A stretch of 64,000 nucleotides of DNA from Pseudaminobacter soli (ex Li et al. 2025) (GTDB lineage: Bacteria > Pseudomonadota > Alphaproteobacteria > Rhizobiales > Rhizobiaceae). Position 1 is the first letter of the stretch. Each line of letters starts with the position of its first letter. The position numbers and the translations under genes were made by a program. The stretch lies in the NCBI RefSeq assembly GCF_003012705.1, contig NZ_PXYL01000018.1, forward strand, positions 29,527 to 93,526, read 5' to 3'. The notes under the pieces are model-generated. The model searched no databases. It was not told where the DNA came from and saw only the letters and a list, made by a program, of their open reading frames with translations. Below are positions 51,892 to 61,480 of the stretch, one piece after another.

Positions 51892-53238
51892 ATGGCAGCT
51901 ACAAACAGTACAGCAACGGACTGGGCAAGGCGGGACGCACGGGTCGTCCAACATCCACACGGCGATGCCGCGGATCCAGACCGCCTCGTCCTGGTTCGCG
52001 GCAAGGGATCGACACTCTGGGACGTCGAAGGGCGCGAATATATCGACGCCCATGCCGGCGCCTGGCTGACACAGGTTGGCCATGGACGTGAGGAACTGGC
52101 GAAGGTGGCGGCGGAGCAGATGTCGGCCCTGGCCCATTTCACGATCATGAACGATTTCGCCAATCCTCCAACGATCGAGTTCTGTGAGAAGCTCGTCGAG
52201 CGGGCACCGAAAAACATTGCCAAGGTGCGCCTGATGGGCAGCGGCTCGGAGGCCGACGACGAAGCCTTGCAACTCGTCCGGCTCTTTCACTACAGGCGCG
52301 GCCAACCGCAACGGACCAAGATCCTGGTGCTGCGCGGCTCGTACCATGGCCGCACCTATGGCGGCGCCGAGCTCGCTGGTGGGCGGCCCGGCATTGGCGA
52401 GGTGCCCGACGGGGCGATCATGCTGACGCCGCCCTGGCCTTATCATGCCGAGCTTTTTGGCGGCGAGAACCTGACCGATTTCTGCGTACGCGAACTCGAA
52501 CAGGCGATTGCACGGGTTGGCGCCGAGAACATCGCGGCGATGTTCGGCGAACTGGTTATGGGACCGGCCGGGATGATCCCCGCACCGGACGATTATTGGC
52601 CCCGCATGGTCGAGGTGCTGAGATCGCACGGAATCCTGTTCGTCGCGGACGAGGTGGTGACGGCTTTCGGCCGCGCCGGCGCCTGGTACACCTCCCTCGA
52701 CTATCATCTGGCGCCGGACATCATCGTTCTCGCCAAGGGTATTGCGAGCGGCTACGTGCCACTCGGCGCCCTGCTGCTGGACGGCGACGTGGCCGACGTA
52801 CTGGATGGCGCGTCGGGTGGCGGATCTTATGCCGGACATCTGATGGCTTCCGCCGTCGCCTCGGCCAACATCGACATCATCGAGAGGGAGAACCTTCTCG
52901 AAGCCTCCCGCCTGCGTGGCGCGCAATTCCTCGAAGAACTGCGCGAATTGCTCAACCTGCCGGTCGTGGGCGACGTTCGCGGCCGTGGCCTGATGGTCGG
53001 CGTCGAGCTGGTGTCCGACAAGACGACCCGGCAGCCCCTGTTGGACCGCTTTCCCAACCTGAAGAAGGATATCGACCGGTTCGTGCGGACAAGGCATGGA
53101 GTCATTCTCGGCATTCACGGCGGAACGATTGCGCTGACACCGCCGTTGGTCATCACGCCACGAGAGGTGAGCCGCGTTGTCGATGCGGTGGGGGATACCC
53201 TGGCGAGGGTCAATATCCACACCGGCCGGATCGACTGA
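51892..53238 (+). CDS. Class III aminotransferase (PLP-dependent)
   Basis: PLP-dependent aminotransferase of the class III/omega type, 448 residues. The start at 51892 follows AGGAG; an upstream in-frame ATG at 51859 has no site. The substrate-side MGSGSEADDEALQLVR lies near residue 115, the cofactor Asp in LFVADEVVTAFGRAG near residue 249, and the PLP Lys282 in LAKGIASGYVPLGA. Members use omega-amino acids, amines or glutamate semialdehyde. Convergent to the cupin gene, with a strong terminator between. Confidence 0.94.
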   Translation: MAATNSTATDWARRDARVVQHPHGDAADPDRLVLVRGKGSTLWDVEGREYIDAHAGAWLTQVGHGREELAKVAAEQMSALAHFTIMNDFANPPTIEFCEKLVERAPKNIAKVRLMGSGSEADDEALQLVRLFHYRRGQPQRTKILVLRGSYHGRTYGGAELAGGRPGIGEVPDGAIMLTPPWPYHAELFGGENLTDFCVRELEQAIARVGAENIAAMFGELVMGPAGMIPAPDDYWPRMVEVLRSHGILFVADEVVTAFGRAGAWYTSLDYHLAPDIIVLAKGIASGYVPLGALLLDGDVADVLDGASGGGSYAGHLMASAVASANIDIIERENLLEASRLRGAQFLEELRELLNLPVVGDVRGRGLMVGVELVSDKTTRQPLLDRFPNLKKDIDRFVRTRHGVILGIHGGTIALTPPLVITPREVSRVVDAVGDTLARVNIHTGRID

Positions 53239-53287
53239 AAGGGCCCGCCAAAGTCTCTGTCTGCGTCCCTGCGATTAAAAAGGGCCG

Positions 53288-53306
53288 CCGGCGGGTCACC
53301 CGCCGG
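53288..53306. terminator. Bidirectional terminator
   Basis: CCGGCGGG-TCA-CCCGCCGG, an 8-bp stem, with TTTCGCTTT to the right and AAAAAGGG to the left. It lies between the convergent aminotransferase and cupin genes. Confidence 0.75.
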
Positions 53307-53317
53307 TTTCGCTTTGC

Positions 53318-53761
53318 TTAGACCTTAGCCTTGTAGGTTGGGTCCAGCGACAGGGCATGGAAGATGAAAGGGCGCTTGACGTAGTGGAAGCCGAGCGGGC
53401 AGTGCCTGACGCCGGCGGGAATGTAGATCGAGCCAGACTTGTTGATGATGCGCCGTTCGCCCTCGATGTCGATATAGAGTTCCGCGCCCAGATCCTGCGG
53501 ATTGTCGGGATCGCTGCCGGTCCAGATCAAGACTTCGTCGTAGTCGTGAACGTGTTCGGAAACCCAATGCAGATGGCGGTCGAATGGCGTGATCCAGATA
53601 TGGGTCATGTGGATCTTCGACTTAGGCTGAACCAGGGTGCCGACTAGCTCGAATCCGCCAGTATTCGGCGGATTCTCCAAATCCGCAAGCGCCCCTTCGG
53701 CTGTGAAGTCTACCTGGAGCAGTGGTAGCGTGTCGTTGAGCAGTCCATTGAAAAGACTCAT
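53318..53761 (-). CDS. Cupin-like protein
   Basis: A 147-residue protein from the ATG at 53761; the upstream extension to 53839 is unsupported. It resembles a single-domain cupin: HVHDYDEVLIWTG near residue 69 fits the metal-binding HxH(x)nE motif 1, and IYIPAGVRHCPLGF near residue 115 fits motif 2 with P-G-H. It is the last gene of the minus-strand operon with the second peptide importer. It may be an isomerase, dioxygenase or binding protein; nothing more specific is visible. Confidence 0.75.
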   Translation of the reverse strand: MSLFNGLLNDTLPLLQVDFTAEGALADLENPPNTGGFELVGTLVQPKSKIHMTHIWITPFDRHLHWVSEHVHDYDEVLIWTGSDPDNPQDLGAELYIDIEGERRIINKSGSIYIPAGVRHCPLGFHYVKRPFIFHALSLDPTYKAKV

Positions 53762-53822
53762 CTTCTTCTCCTCCTCTTGATGAATGGAAGTCCTGGAAAT
53801 CTCATCGCGAATCGCCGGCTGA

Positions 53823-55583
53823 TTACAGCATCGTGGCAACCGACGCCTCTTGGCCAGCGTCAGCGGACGGCAGCTGCAACATGTTTGTGAGCAGCGATTG
53901 CGTGTAGGGGTGGCGCGGTGAACTCAGAACCGTGTCGATATCGCCGCATTCGACGATACGCCCGGCGCTCAGCACCACAACCGAATCGGCGATATTGCGC
54001 ACAACCGCCAGGTCATGCGTGACAAAAAGCATGCCCAATCCATCATCGAGCAGGCTGCGAAGCAATTCGATCACGGAGGCCTGGACGGACACGTCGAGCG
54101 AGGAGGTCACCTCGTCGCACAGCAGTACGCTAGGCTCAGCGACCAGCGCGCGTGCTATCGCGACGCGCTGGCGCTGCCCGCCGGAGAGTTCGGCCGGATA
54201 GCGCGTGGCCAGATCCGGAGAGATGCCCACCCGCTCGAGCGCCTTCGCAACGACGGTCCCGGACCGTTTAGGCGTTGTCCCCCGGCCAATGTCCAGCGCC
54301 GCGGCCAGACTTGCCCCGACGGTGCGTCGCGGGTTGAGCGAGGCATTGGAATTCTGGAAGATGTATTGCAGCCGCAGGCGGGCATTCTGGTCACGCAGGC
54401 CGACAGTCAGCGGCAAGGGTCTGCCATCGAGTGTGAGCTGGCCAGTGACATTGCCGTGCAATCCGATCAGGCATCGCGACAACGTCGACTTGCCGCTGCC
54501 CGACTCACCCACGACGGCCAGGCATCGGCCCGGCTCGACCTTGAGGCCCACGTCGAACAGGATCTGCCGGTTGCCATAAAAGGCATCGATGCTTCTCGCC
54601 TCCAGTATGGGGCGCGTTTCGGTCGGGCGACAGGCCGGGTGGCCGACTGCGACCGATCGCGCCCCAAATGTCTGCACCGGCTCGGGGCGGACGCAGCGCA
54701 CCAAAGTGTTCCCTGCCAGATTCAACGCCGGCCGGACACTGCATTCCTCGACCACATACTCGCATCGATCCGAGAAAATGCAGCCGCTTGGCCCCTCGCC
54801 GACCCCCGGCACGCGCCCATGGATCGGCCGCAATGCCTGCCGCGCCTGGATGGAAGGAACGGCATCGAACAAAGCGCGCGTGTAGGGGTGACGCGGCGCC
54901 GACAGGACATCCTGCATGCACCCCTGTTCGACCACCTGACCGCCATACATGACTGTCACATGGTCGGCGACATTGGCGATCACGGCGAGGTCGTGGCTGA
55001 CGTAGATTGCGGTCAAACTGTCTGAGATGCAGAGTTGCCGGATCAGATCCAGCACCCGGGCGCGCGTCGAGACGTCGAGCCCGGTCGTGGGCTCGTCGAG
55101 GATGATCAGCCTAGGCTTAGCGATCACGGCCATGGCAATGGCGATGCGCTGCTGCTGCCCGCCCGACAATTGGCGCGGCTTGCGTTGCAAGAAGGAGTTA
55201 TCGTCGGGCAGGCCAACCTTGCGCAATATCTCCCGCGCGCGGGCGTTCTTCTCCGTCCTGTTGCCGGCAAGTACCTCGGTCAGCAAAGTTTCGAGCGACA
55301 GCATCGGGTTCAGCGCCGCACCCGGATCCTGGGCGACATAGGCAACCACTTCGCGCCGAGCCGCGCGTAGCTCGGCCTTGTCCAGCTGGAGCATATCGGT
55401 TTCGGCCACTCGTACCGACCCGTGCGCGATGCGTAGGCCGCGTCGCGCATAGCCAAGCAGCGCCAGCGCCAGCGTCGACTTGCCCGAGCCGGACTCGCCG
55501 ACGATGCCCATCACCTCACCCACACGCAGCGCAAGCGAAACATCTTCAATGACCAGCGCTCCGTCCGAGCGTTCAACGGTCAA
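53823..55583 (-). CDS. Peptide ABC transporter, fused DppD-DppF ATPase
   Basis: Both ATPases of a peptide importer in one 586-residue chain. Domain 1 (residues about 1-270) has Walker [10 protein letters not shown] near residue 33, LSGGQQQRIAIA near 144 and Walker B LIILDEPTTGLDVS, followed by an oligopeptide-type C-terminal extension with three Cys. Domain 2 has Walker [10 protein letters not shown] near residue 360, LSGGQRQRVAIA near 467 and Walker B VLLCDEVTSSLDVS. The first codon is TTG at 55583 in the frame just after the permease stop; the usual first strand is short, so the N-terminus may be frameshifted or start upstream in another frame. Confidence 0.9.
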   Translation of the reverse strand: MTVERSDGALVIEDVSLALRVGEVMGIVGESGSGKSTLALALLGYARRGLRIAHGSVRVAETDMLQLDKAELRAARREVVAYVAQDPGAALNPMLSLETLLTEVLAGNRTEKNARAREILRKVGLPDDNSFLQRKPRQLSGGQQQRIAIAMAVIAKPRLIILDEPTTGLDVSTRARVLDLIRQLCISDSLTAIYVSHDLAVIANVADHVTVMYGGQVVEQGCMQDVLSAPRHPYTRALFDAVPSIQARQALRPIHGRVPGVGEGPSGCIFSDRCEYVVEECSVRPALNLAGNTLVRCVRPEPVQTFGARSVAVGHPACRPTETRPILEARSIDAFYGNRQILFDVGLKVEPGRCLAVVGESGSGKSTLSRCLIGLHGNVTGQLTLDGRPLPLTVGLRDQNARLRLQYIFQNSNASLNPRRTVGASLAAALDIGRGTTPKRSGTVVAKALERVGISPDLATRYPAELSGGQRQRVAIARALVAEPSVLLCDEVTSSLDVSVQASVIELLRSLLDDGLGMLFVTHDLAVVRNIADSVVVLSAGRIVECGDIDTVLSSPRHPYTQSLLTNMLQLPSADAGQEASVATML

Positions 55584-55598
55584 CCCTGAAGCCCAAGG

Positions 55599-56480
55599 TC
55601 ATGCCTTGCCCTCGGTTCGGGCGATCACGCGCGCGGCGCCTTCGGCGATCAGACTGCCGCCGATGGTGTAGAAGACGATCATGACGATCGGGGCGAGCGC
55701 GGCAAAGGGCTGGGCACCGAGGCCGCTGCCGTTTTCGCTGACCATCAGCCCCCAGTCGGCGGCCGGCGGCTGGATGCCGTAGCCGATGAAGCTCATGGAC
55801 GAGAGAATACCGACTGACCAACTCAGCCTCAGGCCCAGTTCGACCAGCAGCGGCGAAGAGACATTAGGCAACAGTTCGCGCAGGATGATCACTAGTCCGG
55901 GTGTGCCGACGGCCTTGGCCCACAGCACATATTCCCTATTGAGAAGCGGAAGGGCAGCGCCGCGGATCACGCGGGCAACCCCGGGCATCAGGGTCAGGAC
56001 GATCAAGCCCACCAGCAGGAGGGGTTGTGGCCCGAACACCGACACGCACAGAAGCGTCAGGAGAACTCCCGGGAAGGCGAGCAGAACGTCCAGCGACCGC
56101 ATCAGGGCCAGATCGACCCAGCCCCCTCGATAAGCGGCCACGAGGGCGATCGCAGTGCCTATCGTGACGCTGAGCAGAGCCGAAATGGGCGCCATCCAGG
56201 CGAGATAGACGCCTCCGCAAAGCACGCGGGATAGAACATCGCGCCCGAGATTGTCTGTTCCCAACCAAGCGTCCGCCGAGGGCGAAACATATGGCCTGCC
56301 CACGGGCGCGGCCGGGTCGTAGGGCGCAAGCAAGGGGCCGATCGCGATCAGCGCCGTCATGGCGACCAGCAGCACGACGCCCCAACGGACTTGAACGGAG
56401 GCCCAAAGACGCCACCAACCGACCGGCCGTGGGCGGAAACGCCGACGCAATACGACTGTCAGTTCCACGTCTGTGCTCAC
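55599..56480 (-). CDS. Peptide ABC transporter permease, DppC type (second importer)
   Basis: A 293-residue inner-membrane subunit. After a basic N-terminus (RRRFRPRPVG) comes a first helix, then DAWLGTDNLGRDVLSRVLCGG near residue 69, typical of DppC. The EAA-type loop YVLWAKAVGTPGLVIILRELLP lies near residue 188. It overlaps the DppB-type gene by four bases. Confidence 0.93.
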   Translation of the reverse strand: MSTDVELTVVLRRRFRPRPVGWWRLWASVQVRWGVVLLVAMTALIAIGPLLAPYDPAAPVGRPYVSPSADAWLGTDNLGRDVLSRVLCGGVYLAWMAPISALLSVTIGTAIALVAAYRGGWVDLALMRSLDVLLAFPGVLLTLLCVSVFGPQPLLLVGLIVLTLMPGVARVIRGAALPLLNREYVLWAKAVGTPGLVIILRELLPNVSSPLLVELGLRLSWSVGILSSMSFIGYGIQPPAADWGLMVSENGSGLGAQPFAALAPIVMIVFYTIGGSLIAEGAARVIARTEGKA

Positions 56481-57484
56481 GCCTGGGACCGTCCCTGCTG
56501 CGTTGACGCGTCATCTCTTTGGGCGAGTGCGTCAGCGATAAGATTGAGGATGAAGTAGGCCGAAGCGATCACAAGAACGTTCGCTTGAATCACCGGCAGA
56601 TCCCGGTTCGTAACGGCATCGACCAGGGCACTGCCGATGCCCGGATAGGCAAATAGGTATTCCACCACGACCACGCCGCCGACCGTGAAGGCGGCCACGA
56701 GGCTAGCGGCCGGGATGATTGGCGCCACCGCGTTCGGCAGTGCATGACGAAACAGGATCCGGCTCGGGGACATCCCCTTGAGGATGGCCGTCTGGATGTA
56801 TTCGGTCGCCATCACGTCGATAACGGCGACCCTAACCAATCTGGCAAGATACATCACGCCAGGGATGATCACCGTGATGGCCGGAAGCACCAAGGCATCG
56901 GGATAGGAAAACGGCGAGTCTCCCGGCGGGATGAACGAAACCGCTGGCAGCACATGCAGCACCGTGGTGGCGAAGAGCGCAACCAGTACCGTTCCGGTGA
57001 CGAAATCCGGCACGGCATTCGCGACCATCGACATGCCGAGAAACAGCCTGTCGACGAAGCCATCGCGGAACTGGGCGGCGATCACCCCGACAAGCAGAGA
57101 CAGCGGCAACATGACGGCCAGCGCCACTCCGCTCAGGGTCGCCGAGTTGCGGACCCCGAGCGTAAGAATTTCCGCCACCGGCTGCCCATTCGCGAGAGAA
57201 ACGCCCCAGTCCCCATGCAGAATGCCGCCCAGCCAAGTGAGGTATTGCCACCATAGCGGCTGGTCGAGGCCAAGCTGAGTGCGAAGCGCAGCCAGTTGGT
57301 CCTGCGTTGCACTTTGCCCCAGGATCATGTTGGCGACGTCGCCGGGCAACGCCCTCGCGGCCAGAAAGATCAGCAAGGACACCGCGAGTAAGGTTAGCAC
57401 CCCTTGCATCAGCCGGCCAAGCAGCGGCCAAGCCCAGGCGAGCACCCCGATCACCGCACTGTCGTTCGGACTGTCGACGCTCAT
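56477..57484 (-). CDS. Peptide ABC transporter permease, DppB type (second importer)
   Basis: A 335-residue inner-membrane subunit. A DppB-type N-terminal helix (GVLTLLAVSLLIFLAARALPGD) is followed by LRTQLGLDQPLWWQYLTWLGG near residue 69, a block typical of the family. The EAA-type loop YIQTAILKGMSPSRILFRHALP lies near residue 230. It follows the binding-protein gene by 28 bases. Confidence 0.93.
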   Translation of the reverse strand: MSVDSPNDSAVIGVLAWAWPLLGRLMQGVLTLLAVSLLIFLAARALPGDVANMILGQSATQDQLAALRTQLGLDQPLWWQYLTWLGGILHGDWGVSLANGQPVAEILTLGVRNSATLSGVALAVMLPLSLLVGVIAAQFRDGFVDRLFLGMSMVANAVPDFVTGTVLVALFATTVLHVLPAVSFIPPGDSPFSYPDALVLPAITVIIPGVMYLARLVRVAVIDVMATEYIQTAILKGMSPSRILFRHALPNAVAPIIPAASLVAAFTVGGVVVVEYLFAYPGIGSALVDAVTNRDLPVIQANVLVIASAYFILNLIADALAQRDDASTQQGRSQA

Positions 57485-57512
57485 CGCACCGCACTTCCTC
57501 GCAATTCCGCCG

Positions 57513-59015
57513 CTACTTGCTGACGGTGACGCCCGCGTAGTGGATCGGCGTGCGGCCGTAGAGGTCCGGCTGCAATCCGCTGACTGTGTCCCGATAGACG
57601 GTGATGTTTTCCGGATAGGCGGCGACGATGTGGCCGCTGCGCTTGTATTCGATCGCCTGTAACTGCGTGATCAGCTTGCACTGCTCGGTCAGATCGCCTG
57701 TGCTTTGCAGCTTCTTTGCAAGGTCGTTGTATTCGGCGTCGTCGAAATGCGTAGCATTCTCGCCCTGCCCCGGCAGCAGGGCCGCGAGCGTCGCGGTCTC
57801 GTAGGGCCCGCTCGTCAGGCTGATCAGAAACGGCCATTCCCGCCAGCGGTTGAGGAAGGAAGCCGGATCGAGGCGACGCACTTTGATGGCGATGCCCGCT
57901 TGCGCGGCCTGCTGCGCATAAAGCTGTGCCATCTCCATCATGCCCGCGAAGGCACCGTCCGTCACCAGCTCGAGCTTGAGGTTGGTTTTCCCGGCCTCGG
58001 CCAGCAGTTGTTTCGCCTTGGCGATGTCCTGCACGCGCTGTGGCTCCGCAGGCGCCGGACAGGCGGTGTTGTTGCCCAGGAAGTCATTGGCGATCTTTGC
58101 ATAACCGCCAAAGGCGTTGTCGACGATCTGCTGACGGTCGATCACCAGCTTGAGCGCTTCAAGTACCCGACTGTCGTTGAATGGTGGAGTGTCCACCCGC
58201 ACTGCCAGCATCGGGTAGGTCGCTGTACCGCTGATCACCGTCTTCAGCTTCGGATCCTTGGTCAGTGCCGGTACATCCGTGTAGGGCACTGAATACGCCA
58301 CGTCGATTTGACCACCGCGCAGAGCATTGGTGACGGCTTGTTGATCCCTGAACCCAATGATGCGAAGCTTATCGAAGCCGGGCTTTTCACCCCAATAATC
58401 TTCGAAGCGGGTCAGTCGAGCTTCCTGTCCCGGCGTAAAGGACTCGAGCTTAAACGGCCCGGTGCCGACTACAGATCCATCATCAGCAATAGCGCGCATC
58501 CTGAAATCGTTGTCTGCAAAAGCATTGGCGAACAGGCCGAAGGGGCGCTTGAGGGTAAATTCTATCGTTAGGTCGTCGATCTTATGCAGTTTGGTGGGAT
58601 CGACGAAATCGATCTGACTGGAGACGACGAAATTGTTTGCCGGATCCATCATGTATTTGACGCTGGCGATCACATCGTCGGCAGTGAACGGCTTGCCGTC
58701 ATGGCGCTCGACGTTGGGCCGAAGCTTGACTGTCCAAACATCCATGGTCGCGTTCGGGGTCATGGACTCGGCGAGTTCCATCACCACGGCGCCCTTGGAA
58801 TCGTAAGCAGTCAGACTGTCATAAAGCTGATCGTAGAGAGAGCCGGCGGACGCTGAGCTTGTCGGTGAGTATGGCTGCACCATGTCCTTGCTGTTGCCGA
58901 TGACGCCAAGCACAAGCTCTTGCGCTTGCGCGAGGGTATGGGTCGTCAGGACTGTTGTGGCGGCCAGCAGAGCGACCGTTACAGCGCGATTGAATTTCAT
59001 CGGTATCATAGCCAT
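57513..59015 (-). CDS. Peptide ABC transporter substrate-binding protein (second importer)
   Basis: Periplasmic binding protein of the SBP_bac_5 family, 500 residues from the ATG at 59015, which follows GGGGGAGGA; the 66-residue upstream extension to 59213 is unsupported. A Sec signal peptide (RAVTVALLAATTVLTTHTLAQA) leads to the mature start. It opens the operon SBP-B-C-DF-cupin. The AraC gene 303 bases upstream on the same strand is the likely regulator. Confidence 0.92.
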   Translation of the reverse strand: MAMIPMKFNRAVTVALLAATTVLTTHTLAQAQELVLGVIGNSKDMVQPYSPTSSASAGSLYDQLYDSLTAYDSKGAVVMELAESMTPNATMDVWTVKLRPNVERHDGKPFTADDVIASVKYMMDPANNFVVSSQIDFVDPTKLHKIDDLTIEFTLKRPFGLFANAFADNDFRMRAIADDGSVVGTGPFKLESFTPGQEARLTRFEDYWGEKPGFDKLRIIGFRDQQAVTNALRGGQIDVAYSVPYTDVPALTKDPKLKTVISGTATYPMLAVRVDTPPFNDSRVLEALKLVIDRQQIVDNAFGGYAKIANDFLGNNTACPAPAEPQRVQDIAKAKQLLAEAGKTNLKLELVTDGAFAGMMEMAQLYAQQAAQAGIAIKVRRLDPASFLNRWREWPFLISLTSGPYETATLAALLPGQGENATHFDDAEYNDLAKKLQSTGDLTEQCKLITQLQAIEYKRSGHIVAAYPENITVYRDTVSGLQPDLYGRTPIHYAGVTVSK

Positions 59016-59318
59016 GGTTCCTCCCCCAGATATGCCGGCCTGCGCTCTTGCCTCGACATTCGGGCGTGTTCTTGTTTGGCGACCGTGCCCGTACAAACAA
59101 CACCTGCCGCGAAGGCCTGTCTTGGAGCGAAACGAAACCCGACTTGGGCTTGAACGAAATATCGATGTCGGAGACCATTGTCGTGAAGGCCACTTAGAGC
59201 CCCCACCCGTCACCTCAGAAAGGCTCTCGGAAAAGTGAGCGTGATGGCACGCTCACCGGAAGCTCCCCACGGCGGACGTTCTTGTGAACCTGGTGAACGC
59301 GGTGAGGTGGGCGGTTCG
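59016..59318. other. Promoter region of the second peptide importer
   Basis: Contains TTGTTTG at 59072-59078 and its exact reverse complement CAAACAA at 59094-59100, a 7-bp inverted repeat 15 bases apart. It is a candidate operator or AraC-type site about 60 bases before the binding-protein ATG. No other feature recognised. Confidence 0.4.
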
Positions 59319-60302
59319 CTAGTGCGTTCTTCTATTCGGTGTCGATTTAAGAAGATCGCTCGGCGCGCAGGCGAACAGCTCTTTGAAACACCGATTGAAA
59401 TAGGACAGGTCGTTGAAGCCTGCCGAATAAGCGACATCCGCGATGGTCTGCGTACCGCGCTGGAAGCGAAGCTGCTTGATCTTCTCGTGTGCGAAACGCA
59501 AACGCTTGTCGCGAATGAAGTTGGTGCAGGTCGTCCCTAGACCCTGAAAATGCAGCTGCAGGATCCGAATAGACACCCCGACTCGCTTCGCCAGCCACTG
59601 CGCGGAAAGGTACGGACCCGTCAGGTGCTGATCGATCAGAATGTCGACCAGTTGCAGTCGTCCGGATGCCAGGTCGCCTAGCGAGTCGAACGAAAGCACG
59701 CTTTCCACGTTGGACACAAAGGCCTGCCGGGTCGCGTCGAGCATCAATTGGCGCAAGCTCGCGGCGTGCAGATCGCTCTCAGGTGTTGCAAGAACCTTGG
59801 CCACCAGGGCCCGCAGTGTAACAGCCATCGGGTCGACGGCGTCAAGCGTGCGCGCCACGTCGAGCTTGTCGCCTCCGTGAAAATACATCGGCTGCCGCGG
59901 TAGGTTCAGGGAGAGATGATTGCTGAACTTGCCGCCGAAATGGAATGTCGTGGGCTGGGTGGAATCGACCAGGATGCAATCACCTACGTTCAAGGCGCTT
60001 TGCCGGCCGCTGTGCTCCACCCCGCACGAGCCTTCGAGTTGCACGATCAGGAAAAGCTGTTCGATCGCGTCACGCCGAACATCGTCCCAATCATGCTCGA
60101 CGCGATCGAGGTCGTTGGAGATATGGGAAAATTCCATGCCGCATGCGTTGATCCGCCGGGCTTCGCCGCGAATGTCGAGGTTTGTATCCATCGCGCTGGG
60201 GCGGAAGCTGCCACAGGTGTAGTGAAGATCATCAACCCAGCGACTGAATGGTGTCCGTATCCGATCTTTGTGGAGCAGATCCGCAGAGCTCAACAGGTCC
60301 AA
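59319..60302 (-). CDS. AraC-family regulator (FeaR-like), paralogue 2
   Basis: A 327-residue AraC regulator. Its N-terminal effector domain shares VEHSG, LNVGDCILVDST and FSNHLSLNLPRQPMYF with paralogue 1 at 42834-43820, and its C-terminal helix-turn-helix pair (AQWLAKRVGVSIRILQLHFQGLG and IADVAYSAGFNDLSYFNRCF) is likewise similar. It is directly upstream of the second peptide importer, which it probably controls. The relation suggests related inducers for the two loci (inference). Confidence 0.92.
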   Translation of the reverse strand: MDLLSSADLLHKDRIRTPFSRWVDDLHYTCGSFRPSAMDTNLDIRGEARRINACGMEFSHISNDLDRVEHDWDDVRRDAIEQLFLIVQLEGSCGVEHSGRQSALNVGDCILVDSTQPTTFHFGGKFSNHLSLNLPRQPMYFHGGDKLDVARTLDAVDPMAVTLRALVAKVLATPESDLHAASLRQLMLDATRQAFVSNVESVLSFDSLGDLASGRLQLVDILIDQHLTGPYLSAQWLAKRVGVSIRILQLHFQGLGTTCTNFIRDKRLRFAHEKIKQLRFQRGTQTIADVAYSAGFNDLSYFNRCFKELFACAPSDLLKSTPNRRTH

Positions 60303-60813
60303 CGTTGCCTCACACCAATGCAGGACAGATCATTTAGCTTGTTAAGTAACAGATATTGGCCCGTGCAACAAGCGCGAGGTCTTCATCAACATTCGGCGCA
60401 CCGACACCAGCTGGACCGCGATTGACAACCCGGCCAGGGCAGAAGTGCCTCTGCCAGCATCGCTCTTCTGGATATGATATTTCGCGAAGGTAAGAGCGAA
60501 CATTCGGGCCATCACGCAGACAAGGCAAAATGCCTTCGGGCGCGTGCTCACCGCCGATCATAACCCCGCTTGATTTGCATTTCGTATATGCAAATCCTTC
60601 GGCGCTGTTTGACAAATTGAATGCTGGTCATTCTCCCCCTCCCAGCTCTTAGCAGATGATGCAGGTAAGTGCCCGGCCTTCGACAACCCATCCTAGAGAA
60701 AGGCTGGCGCTTTCATGGCCCGATGATGCAGCTGCTTGTTGGTCTGAGAAAGTCGCCGCCGAAGCCACAGCTGGCCGCTTTGCACCTGTCGATTCAACGA
60801 GTATTCTCACGGC
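60303..60813. other. Gene-poor region
   Basis: No supported gene. It holds copy A of the duplicated 91-bp segment (60704-60794). Short open frames show no recognisable motifs. Confidence 0.45.
60704..60794. repeat. Diverged direct repeat, copy A
   Basis: A 91-base segment starting CTGGCGCTTTCATGG and ending GCACCTGTCGATT recurs in the same orientation at 63486-63577 with roughly one base in five changed by eye. The last 27 bases, from CAGCTGGCCG onward, are identical. It may be the end of a mobile element. Confidence 0.6.
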
Positions 60814-61452
60814 ATGTTGGCACCCTATCAGAACGCAAAATCCTTGAAGCAGCGCATGACCGAGTTTCTCTCGCGACCGGATGCACAAGCCGACCTGAAG
60901 AAGCTCTGGACTTGGGTAAACGACGTTCGGCGTCAGCCTGGTTCACCGTTCTTGTGGGACCCGCAACCACTTGTGCTTCAACCAAACGACACGATCTGCC
61001 GGATCACGGCAGAATGCGATCAGGCCTCGTTGGTGAAAACGTTGCACAAGCGACCCGCCTTTTTCGCCCTTAGAGCTTCAAAACTTAATGACTACCGGGT
61101 TTGGCAGAGGGACAGGCCGGGGCGAATTGTTATTCTTCGGGGTAGACCCAGGGCGGATTTATCCGGAATCGCCGTGAGGATGTATGACATCGTCAACGCG
61201 GTTTGTTTTGATCGGCCAGTGGCCGGAGTTCACCTTGGCGAAGTGCCTATGCTGCGAAGAATCTGCGAGGTCGACGACAATGATCAGCTTGCGCTCGCAA
61301 TACAGCGCTGGATCGTTGTCTACCTGTTCCGAAAATTTCTCTCTAAGCCCCTGGACTTCATCGATGATCGCGGCCCAGACGGCAAGCCGCTCGACGAACT
61401 TCTTGTGGTCGATCCACTCAAGACCCTTCAACTTGGTGTGAGATGGCAGTAG
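60814..61452 (+). CDS. Hypothetical protein
   Basis: A 212-residue open frame starting at ATG 60814. The product has protein-like composition (N-terminal LKQRMTEFLSRPDAQADLKKLWTWV, C-terminal LDFIDDRGPDGKPLDELLVVDPLKTLQ) but no motif I recognise, no signal peptide and no membrane segment. No clear ribosome binding site was seen. It sits in an accessory region between a peptide importer and transposase remnants, so it could be a recently acquired gene. An overlapping minus-strand frame at 61159-61431 is less likely. Confidence 0.4.
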   Translation: MLAPYQNAKSLKQRMTEFLSRPDAQADLKKLWTWVNDVRRQPGSPFLWDPQPLVLQPNDTICRITAECDQASLVKTLHKRPAFFALRASKLNDYRVWQRDRPGRIVILRGRPRADLSGIAVRMYDIVNAVCFDRPVAGVHLGEVPMLRRICEVDDNDQLALAIQRWIVVYLFRKFLSKPLDFIDDRGPDGKPLDELLVVDPLKTLQLGVRWQ

Positions 61453-61480
61453 CGTCCCTGTTCAAAAGGACCTCAGGGCG

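Noticed and set aside
51331..53220. 629-residue minus-strand frame
   Set aside because: Antisense to the class III aminotransferase, whose PLP motifs are clear.
61159..61431. 90-residue minus-strand frame
   Set aside because: Overlaps the larger plus-strand hypothetical frame and has no better support.
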